DNA of 64,000 bases from positions 1 to 64,000 of the forward strand of contig DASRHP010000001.1 in NCBI GenBank assembly GCA_035650475.1, read 5' to 3'. Below, one piece after another: positions 55,843-64,000 of the stretch (position 1 is its first letter; each line of letters opens with the position of its first letter). A program made the position numbers and the translations under genes. This stretch comes from Candidatus Binataceae bacterium (GTDB lineage: Bacteria > Desulfobacterota > Binatia > Binatales > Binataceae). Under the pieces are notes generated by a model. The model did no database searches. It saw nothing but the letters and a program-made list of their open reading frames with translations, and was not told the origin of the DNA.

Positions 55843-56784
55843 ATGGACGGCGCCCGGCGCGCGCGGCTGCGCCGCCGCATCGGATGGATGGCGGGCGCGC
55901 TCGCGGCAGCCGCCGTAACTTTGGCCGCGCCGGCCTTGGCGTGGGACCATGAAACCCACCGTCTGATCGCGCGGCTCGCGCTCGACGCGCTCGCGCCCTC
56001 GCCGCTTAAGGATTTCCTCAGCCGCAACGAATCCCAGCTCGAATATTTCACGGTCGAGCCGGATCGGATTCCGGGCCGCGTGGAGAAGCGCCGGCACTAC
56101 GTCGATCTCGAAATGTACGGCCGCCGCCCGTTCGAAGCGCTCGACCCAAGCCGCGCCGCGATGGAACGCGAATGGGGGCGCAGGCGCTTCGAGCGCAACG
56201 GCACACTGCCGTGGACGGTCGAAAGGCGTGCCGCCGAGCTCGGCCGCGCATGGCGCGCAGGTCAGTGTGCCAGCGTGCTCAAGCTCAGCGGCTACGTCGC
56301 CCACTACGTCGGCGACGCCAGTCAGCCGCTCCATACCACGGTCCACTACGACGGTTACCGCGACAACTACGGCGACCGCGGAATGCACGCGCGGCTGGAG
56401 GGCGCGGCAGACAGCGACGTCGCTGCACTGGCCGCGAGCGCGCGCCCGCGGGTGAAGCTAATCCCGATCACGTCCGTCTGGAGCGCTCTCGTTGAGGAGT
56501 TGCGCAGCGCACACCAGCTGGTCGGCTTCGTCGTCACCGCCGACCGCGAAACGCGAGCTGAGGCGCCACCTGCCAGCCGCGCGTTCAAGCGCAAGCTCGT
56601 CGCACTTGAGCAGGGGATGATGGCGAGTCAGGTCGCGCGCGCGGCCTCGGTGCTGGCCGCGATCTGGTTCTACGAATGGGAACAGGCGGGCCGTCCGGCG
56701 GTGTGCGCCTCCACCGCGTGCAGCCGCCCGCCCGCCGTCTGTGGATCGATGACCCGCCCCGTCTTAGGACGGCGGCCCGCATAG
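55843..56784 (+). CDS. exported S1/P1 nuclease / zinc phospholipase C-fold protein
   Basis: A 313-aa exported protein. After a signal peptide (about 13-33) the mature chain starts with Trp-Asp-His (ALAWDHETH); in this fold the N-terminal Trp and His bind zinc. Later ligands are visible in HYVGDASQPLHTTVHYDG (HxxxD...PLH). The fold serves both single-strand nucleases and phospholipase C. Starts 8 nt after the megaenzyme stop, so it may be the last member of the lipid operon and act on phospholipids. The last ~45 residues with several Cys are unusual for the family. Confidence 0.75.
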   Translation: MDGARRARLRRRIGWMAGALAAAAVTLAAPALAWDHETHRLIARLALDALAPSPLKDFLSRNESQLEYFTVEPDRIPGRVEKRRHYVDLEMYGRRPFEALDPSRAAMEREWGRRRFERNGTLPWTVERRAAELGRAWRAGQCASVLKLSGYVAHYVGDASQPLHTTVHYDGYRDNYGDRGMHARLEGAADSDVAALAASARPRVKLIPITSVWSALVEELRSAHQLVGFVVTADRETRAEAPPASRAFKRKLVALEQGMMASQVARAASVLAAIWFYEWEQAGRPAVCASTACSRPPAVCGSMTRPVLGRRPA

Positions 56785-56796
56785 GATAAGATTGTG

Positions 56797-57411
56797 ATGG
56801 AAGGGGCGCGCCCCGTGCGCACAGTCCGTAGCGAGGACTTTGCGGGCGCACCCACTTTTTGCATTACTGCCAAGATGGACTGGTGGACCAGACGGCCCGA
56901 GCATGATAATCGCCGCGCAGTGCGCGTCTATGGCCGGCCCTCGGTGAGCGAGCTTCGCCGCGAGCTTTTGATCGGCGAATTCCCACGCGTCGAAGACATC
57001 CCCTGGCTCAAGCAGGAGTTCGCCGTAACCGCCGTGCACAACCTCCAGGACGACCTCGACCTGGAGCTCCACGACTTGAGCGAAAGCGAACTCGCGCGCG
57101 CCTATCGCGAGTGCGGGATCAAGATGGTGCGCACGCCGATCCAGGACGGCAGCGCGGACGCGATGGCGGCCGAGCTCGCCATCGCGCTCGACGCGTTGGT
57201 CGGACTGCTGGGCGCCGGCGAGCGCGTTTATCTGCACTGCAACGCGGGGCTCAACCGCGCGCCGACCCTTGCGATCGCGTACCTGCACGCGCACTGCGGG
57301 ATGTCGCTCGACGAGGCCTGCGCCTACGTCAAGGCGCGACGCGCCTGCGGACCGTTCATGACCATCCTGGAGGACTATTTCGGACCGCGCGATCACAAAC
57401 CCCAACGGTGA
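56797..57411 (+). CDS. dual-specificity protein/lipid phosphatase
   Basis: A 204-aa phosphatase with the CX5R loop VYLHCNAGLNRAPTLA and an upstream WPD-type acid region (TPIQDGSAD). The preceding VTAVHNLQDDLDLE is the usual DSP start of the domain. ATG at 56797 (GTG at 56794 and ATG at 56875 are alternatives) with AGGA upstream. In this neighbourhood a phosphatidylglycerophosphate phosphatase (PTPMT1-like) role is possible, but a protein or RNA phosphatase is not excluded. Confidence 0.75.
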   Translation: MEGARPVRTVRSEDFAGAPTFCITAKMDWWTRRPEHDNRRAVRVYGRPSVSELRRELLIGEFPRVEDIPWLKQEFAVTAVHNLQDDLDLELHDLSESELARAYRECGIKMVRTPIQDGSADAMAAELAIALDALVGLLGAGERVYLHCNAGLNRAPTLAIAYLHAHCGMSLDEACAYVKARRACGPFMTILEDYFGPRDHKPQR

Positions 57412-57484
57412 GCCCGCCGCGCGGACCCGCCGCCCCGCCCGGGCCGCCGGGCGCGAGCGCCTGCTTCGGCTGTGCGCATGGGGG

Positions 57485-58177
57485 GTGCATCTGTACACCG
57501 CGCTGGGCGCGGTCGCGGGACTGGTATCGATCGAGTATGCTGCGCGCAACGACTTCCGCGCCTCGTTCATCGCGATGGCGGTCGCGATCACAATCGACTC
57601 CAGCGACGGGCCGCTGGCACGGATGCTCGAGGTACGCCGGCGCATTCCGCACTTCGACGGTGCGATGCTCGACAACGTCGTCGATTATCTCAACTACGTC
57701 TTGGCGCCGGTCTTCCTGATGCTCCGCGCGGGCATCCTGCGCGAGGGCTACGGCGGCCTCGCGCTGGCCGGGTTCGCCCTGATCGCCAGCGGCTACGGCT
57801 TCTGCCACGTGGACGCCAAAACCCACGACAACTACTTCCGCGGCTTCCCGTCGTACTGGAACCTGGTCGCCTTCTACCTCTTTTGCCTCGACCTGCGCCC
57901 GCTCTACAACGCGCTCATCGTGGCGCTGCTCGCGGTCATGGTGTTTGTGCCGATCAAGTACATCTATCCCAACCGCACCTCGCCGCTGCGTCCGCTCACC
58001 CTGAGCTTCGCCGTCCTGTGGGCGGCGGTGACGCTGGCGATGCTGCCCGCGCTGCCGCATCCCAGGCCGCTGATGCTCTACGCGTCGCTCGCGTTCATCG
58101 CCTACTACTTCGTGACGTCGTTCGTTCTGCACGCGCGCGCCACGATGGCGCTGGCGCGCTACCGGCGGGCCTCATGA
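57485..58177 (+). CDS. pcs: phosphatidylcholine synthase (CDP-alcohol phosphatidyltransferase)
   Basis: A polytopic membrane enzyme that makes phosphatidylcholine from CDP-diacylglycerol and choline. The CDP-alcohol motif D-G-x2-A-R...G-x3-D-x3-D is seen as SSDGPLAR and FDGAMLDNVVDYLNY; the HLYTALG start, YNYFRGFPSYWN-like NYFRGFPSYWNLVAFYLF, and VPIKYIYPNRT match Pcs. The GTG at 57485 cuts into the first conserved helix; the frame is open upstream to 57362 and encodes LLRLCAWG just before, but has no ATG/GTG/TTG. Translation may start at a rarer codon such as CTG 57461. It overlaps the next gene as ATGA. Confidence 0.85.
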   Translation: MHLYTALGAVAGLVSIEYAARNDFRASFIAMAVAITIDSSDGPLARMLEVRRRIPHFDGAMLDNVVDYLNYVLAPVFLMLRAGILREGYGGLALAGFALIASGYGFCHVDAKTHDNYFRGFPSYWNLVAFYLFCLDLRPLYNALIVALLAVMVFVPIKYIYPNRTSPLRPLTLSFAVLWAAVTLAMLPALPHPRPLMLYASLAFIAYYFVTSFVLHARATMALARYRRAS

Positions 58178-60024
58178 TCAGCAAGGCGGCGCACGAAACC
58201 GGCGCCGCCGGCGCGGCCGTTGGACGAGCGCCGCACGCGGCAGCGCGCTGGCTGGAGACGTGCGAGGGCGACGCGCCGCTGCTGCTTATCGCGCCCCACG
58301 GCGGGCGCGCCGGCGCCGCCGCGCGCGCGGCGCTCCATCCCAAGGTCAATGATCTCCATACCGCCGAAATCACGCGTGAACTCAGCGCTCGGCTCGGCGC
58401 AGGCGCGATCATCAACCGTGCGATGGATCGCAACCGGCTCGACCTTAACCGGCTCAGCCAGGTGATGGAGGCGGCGCCGTGGATGCTCGAGCTCATTGCC
58501 GAGCGGCTGGAACGGCTCGCCGCGCGCCATCGACACGCTACCGTTCTGCTGGTCCACGGATGGAACGTGATCGAGCCGCGGGTCGACCTCGGCGTGGGGC
58601 TCAAGTCGTCGGGCGACACCCTGCGCCCGGCGCGCGGAGCGCATCTTTCGGCCAGCGACGGCTTCATCAACGGCGCATTGCTCGACTTGAGCGAGCGCCT
58701 GCGCCGCGACGGCATCCTGGCGAGCTTCGGCCTGCGCTACCCGGGCGGCGGCGCCAACAACCTGCTGCAAGCCTTCACCCAGCGCCACGCGGCGAGCCCG
58801 CTCGGCGCGCTGCGCCGGCTCGCCGCGCTGAGCGCGCGCGGCGCGTTGGAGGCGGTCCAGCTCGAACTGTCGGTGGCACTGCGGATGCCGGGGCGACTGC
58901 GCGCTCGCACGCTGGACGCGATCGCGCAGACGTTCGGGCGCGACCAGTCCCCGCTCACGCCACGCCGAAGACGGATCGTCGTTGTGCACGCGGGCGAGAC
59001 GCGCGCGCCGCTCGCACAATCCTCAGCGACGGCGCTTCGCCTTGCGCAACCCGTGGCGGCCGCGTCGCCGCTCCGCGTCGGGCTGGAGTTCTATGATCCG
59101 ATGGCGCAGGTCGGCGCGATGGCGAGTTTCGACCTCGGACCGGGCGCGGCTGGCGCGCGCGTGATGGCCCTCGTGGGGCGCGAGCGAATCGCGCTCTTCA
59201 CCGCCGAGGGGCGCGTCGAGCGCACGCCGCATCGCCTTGCGCTGGGCCCGCTGGTCCTCGCCGCCGACGGCGGGCGGCTGATCTTCGAGTTCCGCGGCCC
59301 CGCGGTCGTAGTTGACGACGGCCACGCGTATTTGAGCGTCGAGCAGGCGCTGGCGCGGGCCACATTGCACGACGCGATGGAGCTGCGCGCCGAGTTTGTA
59401 CCGTGGTCGCAACCGGAGCGCGCCGCGGCGTCGGATGGCGCGGCGCTGCTCGAAATGCTCGCGCATCCCGAACGCAGCGCCGACGCCGCCTTCGGTAGAG
59501 TGACCGGTCGATTCGGGCTCGCCGGCACAGCGCACCCTATCGACGCGGTGGCGCGCGCCGGCCGCTCGTTCACCGGCGTCGGCGGCGGCGAATTTCACGC
59601 GCGCAGGATGGTATGGGCGGCGTTCCCCGGAGCCGGCGCGCCGCGCGCGCTGGAGACGCGCGCGGTGCTCGACGGCGGCGGCAAGCATCGACTCGACGCA
59701 CGGCTCCTTGACTGCGACGGCTGGGCGCCGCGCGAGGCGCAAAGCATCGTGCTGACGCCGGCGGCCTCTCGCCGTCCGCCGCAGCGTATTGCTGCAAGGC
59801 TGCGGACGAGCGCGAGCGGGCGCGCCGAGCCGCTGCTTGCAGGCGAAGTGCACAGCTTCGTGATGCTGTCGCGGCCAGGCCCCGCGCAAAGCCGAATCCT
59901 GACCACGCTCGGCTTCGCCACTTTCCGGCTCGGTGGATACCTAGGGGCCGGGATGTTCGAACGCTCGCGCCGCATCCGGACCCGCGCCTCAGGCGCGAAC
60001 GCGGAAATCGGCGAGGACGACTAG
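58174..60024 (+). CDS. two-domain protein: N-formylglutamate-amidohydrolase-like plus unassigned beta-rich domain
   Basis: A 616-aa cytosolic protein. Residues ~30-260 resemble the N-formylglutamate amidohydrolase fold: LLLIAPHGG, INRAMDRNRLDLNR, a central LLVHGW...VDLGVG and LEAVQLELSVALR near the domain end. Residues ~300-616 are beta-rich with paired elements (LRVGLEFYDPMAQVGAMASF; RVTGRFGLAG; GGEFHARRMVWAAF), which recall AttH/CrtC-type lipocalin-like folds. ATG at 58174 overlaps the pcs stop, so the two are co-translated. I know no named enzyme with this pair of domains. A role in lipid or carotenoid-like hydrophobic substrate modification is a guess. Confidence 0.6.
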   Translation: MISKAAHETGAAGAAVGRAPHAAARWLETCEGDAPLLLIAPHGGRAGAAARAALHPKVNDLHTAEITRELSARLGAGAIINRAMDRNRLDLNRLSQVMEAAPWMLELIAERLERLAARHRHATVLLVHGWNVIEPRVDLGVGLKSSGDTLRPARGAHLSASDGFINGALLDLSERLRRDGILASFGLRYPGGGANNLLQAFTQRHAASPLGALRRLAALSARGALEAVQLELSVALRMPGRLRARTLDAIAQTFGRDQSPLTPRRRRIVVVHAGETRAPLAQSSATALRLAQPVAAASPLRVGLEFYDPMAQVGAMASFDLGPGAAGARVMALVGRERIALFTAEGRVERTPHRLALGPLVLAADGGRLIFEFRGPAVVVDDGHAYLSVEQALARATLHDAMELRAEFVPWSQPERAAASDGAALLEMLAHPERSADAAFGRVTGRFGLAGTAHPIDAVARAGRSFTGVGGGEFHARRMVWAAFPGAGAPRALETRAVLDGGGKHRLDARLLDCDGWAPREAQSIVLTPAASRRPPQRIAARLRTSASGRAEPLLAGEVHSFVMLSRPGPAQSRILTTLGFATFRLGGYLGAGMFERSRRIRTRASGANAEIGEDD

Positions 60025-60030
60025 CAGCGC

Positions 60031-60957
60031 TTAGACGGTCGTTACCGGCGAGAGGCGGGGAACCGGATGGCGGGCGAGCTCGTGCTCGAGCGTCGAGGCT
60101 ATCGTGACGAACTGCTTCGCCAGCGGGGTGTCGGCATACTCGCGCAGGAATAGCGCGCCGCGCTCGCAACAGTCGGCAAGCCGCGGGTCGAACGGCAGCC
60201 GGCCGAGAATCGCGAGGTCGCCGGCCTGCGCAAGGCTCGCGACGTCGCTCTGCGGAAAGAGCGGACGCACCGCGTGGCAGCTGTCGCAGCTGAAACCGAC
60301 CATGTTTTCGATCAGGCCCAGCACGGGCAGGCCCGCGTGCCGGATCGCGTCGAGCGCGTTGCGGGTGGCGCGCACCGCGGCCTCGCTCGGCTGCGTGACC
60401 ATTATGACGCCCGCCAGTTCAACCAGTCTGGCCAGATAGTGCAGCTGCGCCAGTCCGGAAGCGAGATCGACCAGGATTATGTCGAGCGGGCCGAAGCGCG
60501 CCGCCAGCATCCGGCGCACTGCCGCGCGATGGTCAAGCTCGAGCGGCCGCGCGCCGTTGGCCGACGCCGCGGGCGCGCCTTCGTCGCCTTCGAGGAAGCT
60601 GAAGGCGGGCTGCTCGCCGTCGGCAAACAGGGCCGACGACACCGTCCTTATCCCGAGCGGTCCGGCGGCGGGTTCGATCTCCTCATCGGGCTGGAAGCGC
60701 CGAAGCGGCTTCATCCCCAGCATCACGAACACGCCGGGCGAATTAAGATCCGCGTCGACGATCGCGACCTTGCGCCCGGCCATCGCCAGCGCGGCGGCGA
60801 GGTTGACGCAGATCGCGGTCTTACCGACGCCGCCCTTGCCGCTGGCGATCGCGACGACCGCGCGCGCCTCGTGCAGCCTGAGCGGCGCGATTTCGCGCTC
60901 GGCCTCGCCTCCCGCCGTGCCTTCAGGCTGCAACTCGCAGAAGATTCTTGTTGCCAA
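60031..60957 (-). CDS. Mrp/NBP35-type P-loop ATPase (Fe-S carrier)
   Basis: A 308-aa MinD-superfamily ATPase. The deviant Walker A is SGKGGVGKTAICVNLA, Walker B region is VDLASGLAQ (DPP-type proteins have D-x-P-P-G here), and the Mrp motif ENMVGFSCDSCHAV carries the CxxC that bridges a labile [4Fe-4S] cluster. Likely an iron-sulfur cluster carrier. The usual PPGTGD sequence is replaced by LASGLAQ, so it may be a MinD/Mrp hybrid or FlhG-like. TTG start at 60957 with GGGAAGG 5 nt upstream. Convergent with the 616-aa gene. Confidence 0.78.
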   Translation of the reverse strand: MATRIFCELQPEGTAGGEAEREIAPLRLHEARAVVAIASGKGGVGKTAICVNLAAALAMAGRKVAIVDADLNSPGVFVMLGMKPLRRFQPDEEIEPAAGPLGIRTVSSALFADGEQPAFSFLEGDEGAPAASANGARPLELDHRAAVRRMLAARFGPLDIILVDLASGLAQLHYLARLVELAGVIMVTQPSEAAVRATRNALDAIRHAGLPVLGLIENMVGFSCDSCHAVRPLFPQSDVASLAQAGDLAILGRLPFDPRLADCCERGALFLREYADTPLAKQFVTIASTLEHELARHPVPRLSPVTTV

Positions 60958-61173
60958 TGGCCTTCCCGGAACCTGTTATGCCGAAAGCGAGCATTCGGCC
61001 GCCCGCGCAAAGCGCCATCGCGGGCGCAGCCCGCGGTCGCACGCGCGCGACGCGTCAGAAAACTACAATGCCCGCTAACCCCGAACCGGTAAAGAGACTA
61101 GCCGCGTTGCGCACGTGACGCCACACGGCCCCGCGTCCGCCGCCCGCGGCGCAGCCGCCGGCGCCGCCCGGCC

Positions 61174-61626
61174 CTAGGGGTTTTCCTCGTCGACGTCGGT
61201 CGAACCGAGCTTGCGGTAGGTGTTGCGCTCGTCGTCGTAACGATGCTGCGCCTTGGCCTCGCGCTCCTGGTCCTGCTGGCAGTCGCGGCACAGCCGGGTG
61301 AACGGCATCGCCTGCAGACGCTCTTCGGCGATTTCCAGCCCGCACGAATCGCACACGCCGTAGCTGCCGTCGTCCAGCCGCGCGAGCGCGTCGTCGATCT
61401 GCTTGATCTTCACGCGTTCGCGGTCGGAGAGGATGAAACTGATCTCGCGGTCGCGTTCCTCGGAGGCGAGGTCGTAGGTGTCCATGCCCTCGCTCTTGTT
61501 GCCTTCGCGCTCGGCGCGCAACTCAGAGTCGATTTCGCTAAGCAGCCTGGCCTTCATCCCGGTCAGTTGCTCGCGCACCTTTGAAAGAAATCTCTTCCTG
61601 TTCGCGGCTCCGGATTTTTTGGTCAT
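61174..61626 (-). CDS. dksA: DksA/TraR-family transcription factor (second copy)
   Basis: A 150-aa protein with DksA layout: N-terminal helix, coiled-coil with the tip motif D49TYD52LAS (DxxDxAS), and the C4 zinc finger CDSCG...CRDC. This is the closer match to E. coli DksA, which acts in the RNA polymerase secondary channel with ppGpp. ATG at 61626, preceded by AAAGGGG. It follows rimO by 23 nt on the minus strand and so is probably co-transcribed with it. Confidence 0.88.
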   Translation of the reverse strand: MTKKSGAANRKRFLSKVREQLTGMKARLLSEIDSELRAEREGNKSEGMDTYDLASEERDREISFILSDRERVKIKQIDDALARLDDGSYGVCDSCGLEIAEERLQAMPFTRLCRDCQQDQEREAKAQHRYDDERNTYRKLGSTDVDEENP

Positions 61627-61649
61627 CGCTCGCCACCCCTTTTGAATCC

Positions 61650-62990
61650 TTACGCCAACGCGGCGGTGATCCGCCCGTGGAGGTCGTAGGCCGCCGCGCG
61701 CTCGACGCGCGCGCGGACGAAATCGCCCGGCGCGGCCTCGCCGCCGAGCAGCACCACGCCATCGATCTCGGGAGCCTGCCCTGCGGTGCGCCCGCGCATG
61801 CGCGTGGCGCGCCCGGGCGCGCTTCCTTCGACCATGACCTCCAGCTCGCGGCCAACTAGGCCGCGGTTTCTGTTCAACGAAATTTCCGCCTGCGCCTGCA
61901 TCAGCTCGGCGCGCCGGCGGCGTTTGACCCGTTCCGGCACCTGGTCGGGCAATGCCCAAGCTGCCGTATTCTCCTCGCGCGAGTAAGTAAAAACTCCCAC
62001 CCGGTCGAATTGCTGCTCGCGCACGAACCCCATCAGATTGGCGAACGCGGCCTCGCTCTCGCCGGGAAAGCCGACGATGAACGACGTGCGCAGGACAACG
62101 TCGGGAATCGCCTTGCGCACCCGGTCGAGCAGCCTGCGCAGGCCGTCGCCCGAGCGCTCGCGTCGCATCGCGCGCAGCACCCCGTCGTCAGCGTGTTGCA
62201 AGGGCATATCGATATACTTAACCACCCGCTCCTCGCCGGCGATAGTGGCAAGCAGCTCGTCGGTGACGAAGTTAGGATAGCAATAGAGCAGCCGGATCCA
62301 GCGGATCTGCTCAATCCGCGCAAGCCGCTTCAGCAGCGCGGCCAGCGAGGTACGCGGGCTCAGGTCGCGCCCGTAGGCGGTCAGGTCCTGCGCGATCAAA
62401 TTGAGCTCGCGCACGCCGCCTGCGGCGAGTTGCGACGCCTCTTCGACCAGGTCTTCGGGCGGGCGGCTTTGGTGCCGGCCGCGGATCTTCGGGATGATGC
62501 AGAAGGCGCATCGATGGTCGCAGCCCTCGGAAACCTTCAGATAGGCGCTGAACCACTGGCCCAGCCTGACCCGCGGAGCGTCCGCCGCTGGCAGCAGATG
62601 CGCCGCGCCGGGATAGGGAATCGCGCGCAGTTCGGGCTGCTCGCTGCGGCGCAGCAGCTCGGGCAGATCGAGGAAGTTGCCGGTGCCGACCATGATGTCG
62701 ATTTCGGGAAACTGCTGGGCGAGCTCCGTGCCGTAGCGCTGCGCGAGGCATCCGGCAACCACCAGACGCTTGCCATGCCCGCCGCGCTTGACCTCGGCGG
62801 CCTCGAGGATTGCCTCGATCGATTCCTTTTTGGCCGGCTCGATGAAGGCGCAGGTGTTGACCAGCAGCACCTGCGCCTGCGCGGGATCGAGCGTCACGTC
62901 GAAGCCCGCACGGACGAGCGCGCCCAGCATCAGTTCGCTGTCAGCGGTGTTTTTCGGGCACCCGAGGCTTACGAGGTGGACGCTCTCCAT
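61650..62990 (-). CDS. rimO: ribosomal protein S12 methylthiotransferase RimO
   Basis: A 446-aa radical-SAM methylthiotransferase that modifies Asp of ribosomal protein S12. Seen are the N-terminal UPF0004 domain with HLVSLGCPKNTADSE, VNTCAFIEPAKKES and VVAGCLAQRYG (three Cys for the auxiliary cluster), the radical-SAM motif CDHRCAFCIIP and a C-terminal TRAM domain (LEVMVEGS). LYCYPNFV and KYIDMPLQHADDGVLRAMRR are typical RimO rather than MiaB. ATG at 62990 is preferred over a TTG at 62999. Upstream of dksA. Confidence 0.95.
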   Translation of the reverse strand: MESVHLVSLGCPKNTADSELMLGALVRAGFDVTLDPAQAQVLLVNTCAFIEPAKKESIEAILEAAEVKRGGHGKRLVVAGCLAQRYGTELAQQFPEIDIMVGTGNFLDLPELLRRSEQPELRAIPYPGAAHLLPAADAPRVRLGQWFSAYLKVSEGCDHRCAFCIIPKIRGRHQSRPPEDLVEEASQLAAGGVRELNLIAQDLTAYGRDLSPRTSLAALLKRLARIEQIRWIRLLYCYPNFVTDELLATIAGEERVVKYIDMPLQHADDGVLRAMRRERSGDGLRRLLDRVRKAIPDVVLRTSFIVGFPGESEAAFANLMGFVREQQFDRVGVFTYSREENTAAWALPDQVPERVKRRRRAELMQAQAEISLNRNRGLVGRELEVMVEGSAPGRATRMRGRTAGQAPEIDGVVLLGGEAAPGDFVRARVERAAAYDLHGRITAALA

Positions 62991-63060
62991 AGTGGCCAAA
63001 ATCGGGGTCTATATGCATACACTCCCACGGGCAGCCGCGCAATCATGCGCTTGCCCGCGC

Positions 63061-63771
63061 TCATTGCTGCCCTGGCTGGACGATGTCTGCGTCAGGCGGG
63101 ACGGCGAACCGGAACAGCGAATCCTCAAGGGCCAGATTTGTCTGGATGTCGCGAAAGCGCAGTTCGGTAACATTGCCGACCTGGTCGGTTAATTTGAACT
63201 TCACAATGTTGTAATTCTGCGGGTCGAGCCCTAGTTCCATCTGGTCACCACCGCCCTTGGGGCTCAGAGCCAGATGGACAAGGCCGTCGGCAGGTGGGTC
63301 GGCTGGCAGCGCCGCTTTGAAGTCTCGCTTGAGATTGCCCAGGCCGAGCAGGAAGGCGGTCGCGCTGGTTTTGAGCGCCTTGCTCACCGGAACTTCGACC
63401 ACCTGGTTCAGATCCGGCTCGTAGTCGTAAACCGTCTGGCCGTCGCTGACGATCGTCTCGACTCGCGGCTCTCCGAACTCCCATCGCATCCGCCCGCCCT
63501 TCCTGAACGAGACGGTGCCCGTGCGCGTGCGCTTCATCCCGCCCGGGCTGCTGAGCTCCTCGCTGAAGCTTGCGCGCAGCGAACGCGTCGCGTCGTAGCG
63601 CCGTTGCAAGCGGGTAACGACCTGTTCGAGGCTCAGCGATCCGGTCTGCGGCGGGGGCTGCGCTGCTGTTGCCGCCGGCTCAACCGTGTTGCTCGCAACC
63701 GCGAGGCCGCGCGCAAACGCCGCCGACGCAATCGCCGTCACCGCAATGGCCGACGCAGCCAATGCACGCAT
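63061..63771 (-). CDS. lolA: outer-membrane lipoprotein carrier protein LolA
   Basis: A 236-aa periplasmic chaperone that carries lipoproteins from LolCDE to the outer membrane. A signal peptide (about 3-22) is followed by LEQVVTRLQRRYDATRSLRASF, GTVSFRKGGRMRWEF and the long beta-barrel half ending in FRFAVPPDADIV. Length and motifs fit. ATG at 63771 gives a clean signal peptide; an upstream frame adds 31 residues of unlikely sequence. Next to ftsK, a common arrangement. Confidence 0.9.
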   Translation of the reverse strand: MRALAASAIAVTAIASAAFARGLAVASNTVEPAATAAQPPPQTGSLSLEQVVTRLQRRYDATRSLRASFSEELSSPGGMKRTRTGTVSFRKGGRMRWEFGEPRVETIVSDGQTVYDYEPDLNQVVEVPVSKALKTSATAFLLGLGNLKRDFKAALPADPPADGLVHLALSPKGGGDQMELGLDPQNYNIVKFKLTDQVGNVTELRFRDIQTNLALEDSLFRFAVPPDADIVQPGQQ

Positions 63772-63903
63772 CGAAGGCAAACTGCACCGGGCGCGATTGT
63801 CGCCCGATCGGTTATCGCGGAGAGTACGGAAGTTAAACAGCATCAATTGAATAGACGACGGCAAGGCGCGGCGGGTTCAGCGCGCGATTCGGGCGGCGGC
63901 GGT

Positions 63904-64000
63904 TTAGTTGCGTGCGCGCACCTCGCGCGGCCGCATCCCGTCACCCGGCGTCACCAGCCCTTCGCGCTCCATCTGCTCGACCATCCGCGCCGCCCGATTG
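63904..64000 (-). CDS. ftsK: DNA translocase FtsK, C-terminal end (cut by window)
   Basis: Only the last ~31 residues are in the window. They read RAARMVEQMEREGLVTPGD and then PREVRARN before TAA, the end of the FtsK/SpoIIIE gamma (KOPS-reading winged-helix) domain. FtsK pumps chromosome DNA at the division septum and activates XerCD. The rest of the gene lies beyond the right edge; lolA follows it on the same strand. Confidence 0.8.
   Translation of the reverse strand, partial: NRAARMVEQMEREGLVTPGDGMRPREVRARN

Overview
The window is about 64 kb of chromosome from a high-GC Gram-negative bacterium. The envelope genes (lptB, lolA, rlpA, secD/yajC), ftsK, queA/tgt and rimO show this. Three luciferase-like (LLM) oxidoreductases, two DksA-type proteins, genes for two phosphatidylcholine routes and an ether-lipid-type megaenzyme suggest a soil lineage of the old 'deltaproteobacterial' kind, for example Binatota-like or myxobacteria-like. 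No rRNA is present, so this placement is tentative. Coding density is high and most transcription units are compact operons with 4-20 nt overlaps.

Layout. (a) 1-5.0 kb is visibly more A/T-rich and reads as an acquired defence island on the minus strand. It holds the C-terminal remnant of a type III restriction subunit (Res), an unrecognised 307-aa protein, a bilobed phospholipase D-fold protein and an SF2 helicase, all tightly spaced. (b) 5.2-15.3 kb (minus) holds a VOC protein, a secreted cupredoxin-like protein, a PmtA-like methyltransferase, a small HTH protein, secD-yajC-tgt-queA without secF, two medium-chain dehydrogenases and an LLM enzyme. (c) 15.4-20.8 kb is a stress cluster: a phosphatase, HPF fused to a cold-shock domain, a divergent GroEL without GroES, a CxxC protein, a GYD protein, Hsp20 and a DksA-like protein. 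(d) 20.8-25.4 kb (minus) is a secreted carbohydrate/peptidoglycan operon: NodB deacetylase, DUF4015 glycosidase-like protein, and a serine-hydrolase/NamZ fusion. (e) 25.6-32.3 kb (plus) holds a hemerythrin, then acyl-CoA synthetase-E1alpha-E1beta-E2-ACP with every junction overlapping, then an IscA-fold protein. (f) 32.6-41.9 kb holds a quinol nitric oxide reductase, an LLM enzyme, a 5-oxoprolinase operon interrupted by a class III aminotransferase, lptB and rlpA. (g) 42-48 kb holds nadE, a cytochrome c, a glycine-zipper lipoprotein, tRNA-Arg(UCG), an LLM enzyme, an orphan Flp pilin followed by a strongly structured region ending in an intrinsic terminator, and a small lipoprotein. (h) 48.2-60.0 kb (plus) is a lipid region: a TetR regulator, a HAD phosphatase, a LarA-like DUF2088 protein, a 1493-aa acyl-CoA reductase/AMP-ligase/ACP/acyltransferase, an S1/P1-like nuclease or phospholipase C, a dual-specificity phosphatase, phosphatidylcholine synthase and a 616-aa two-domain protein. 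(i) 60-64 kb (minus) holds an Mrp-type ATPase, a second DksA, rimO, lolA and the 3' end of ftsK.

Best candidates for something new are the PLD-helicase island at the left edge, the TetR-HAD-LarA-megaenzyme lipid operon with the neighbouring Pcs/616-aa pair, and the structured RNA region after the Flp pilin. The first and last rest on sequence reading only. The lipid operon resembles the myxobacterial ether-lipid (elb) genes as I remember them.
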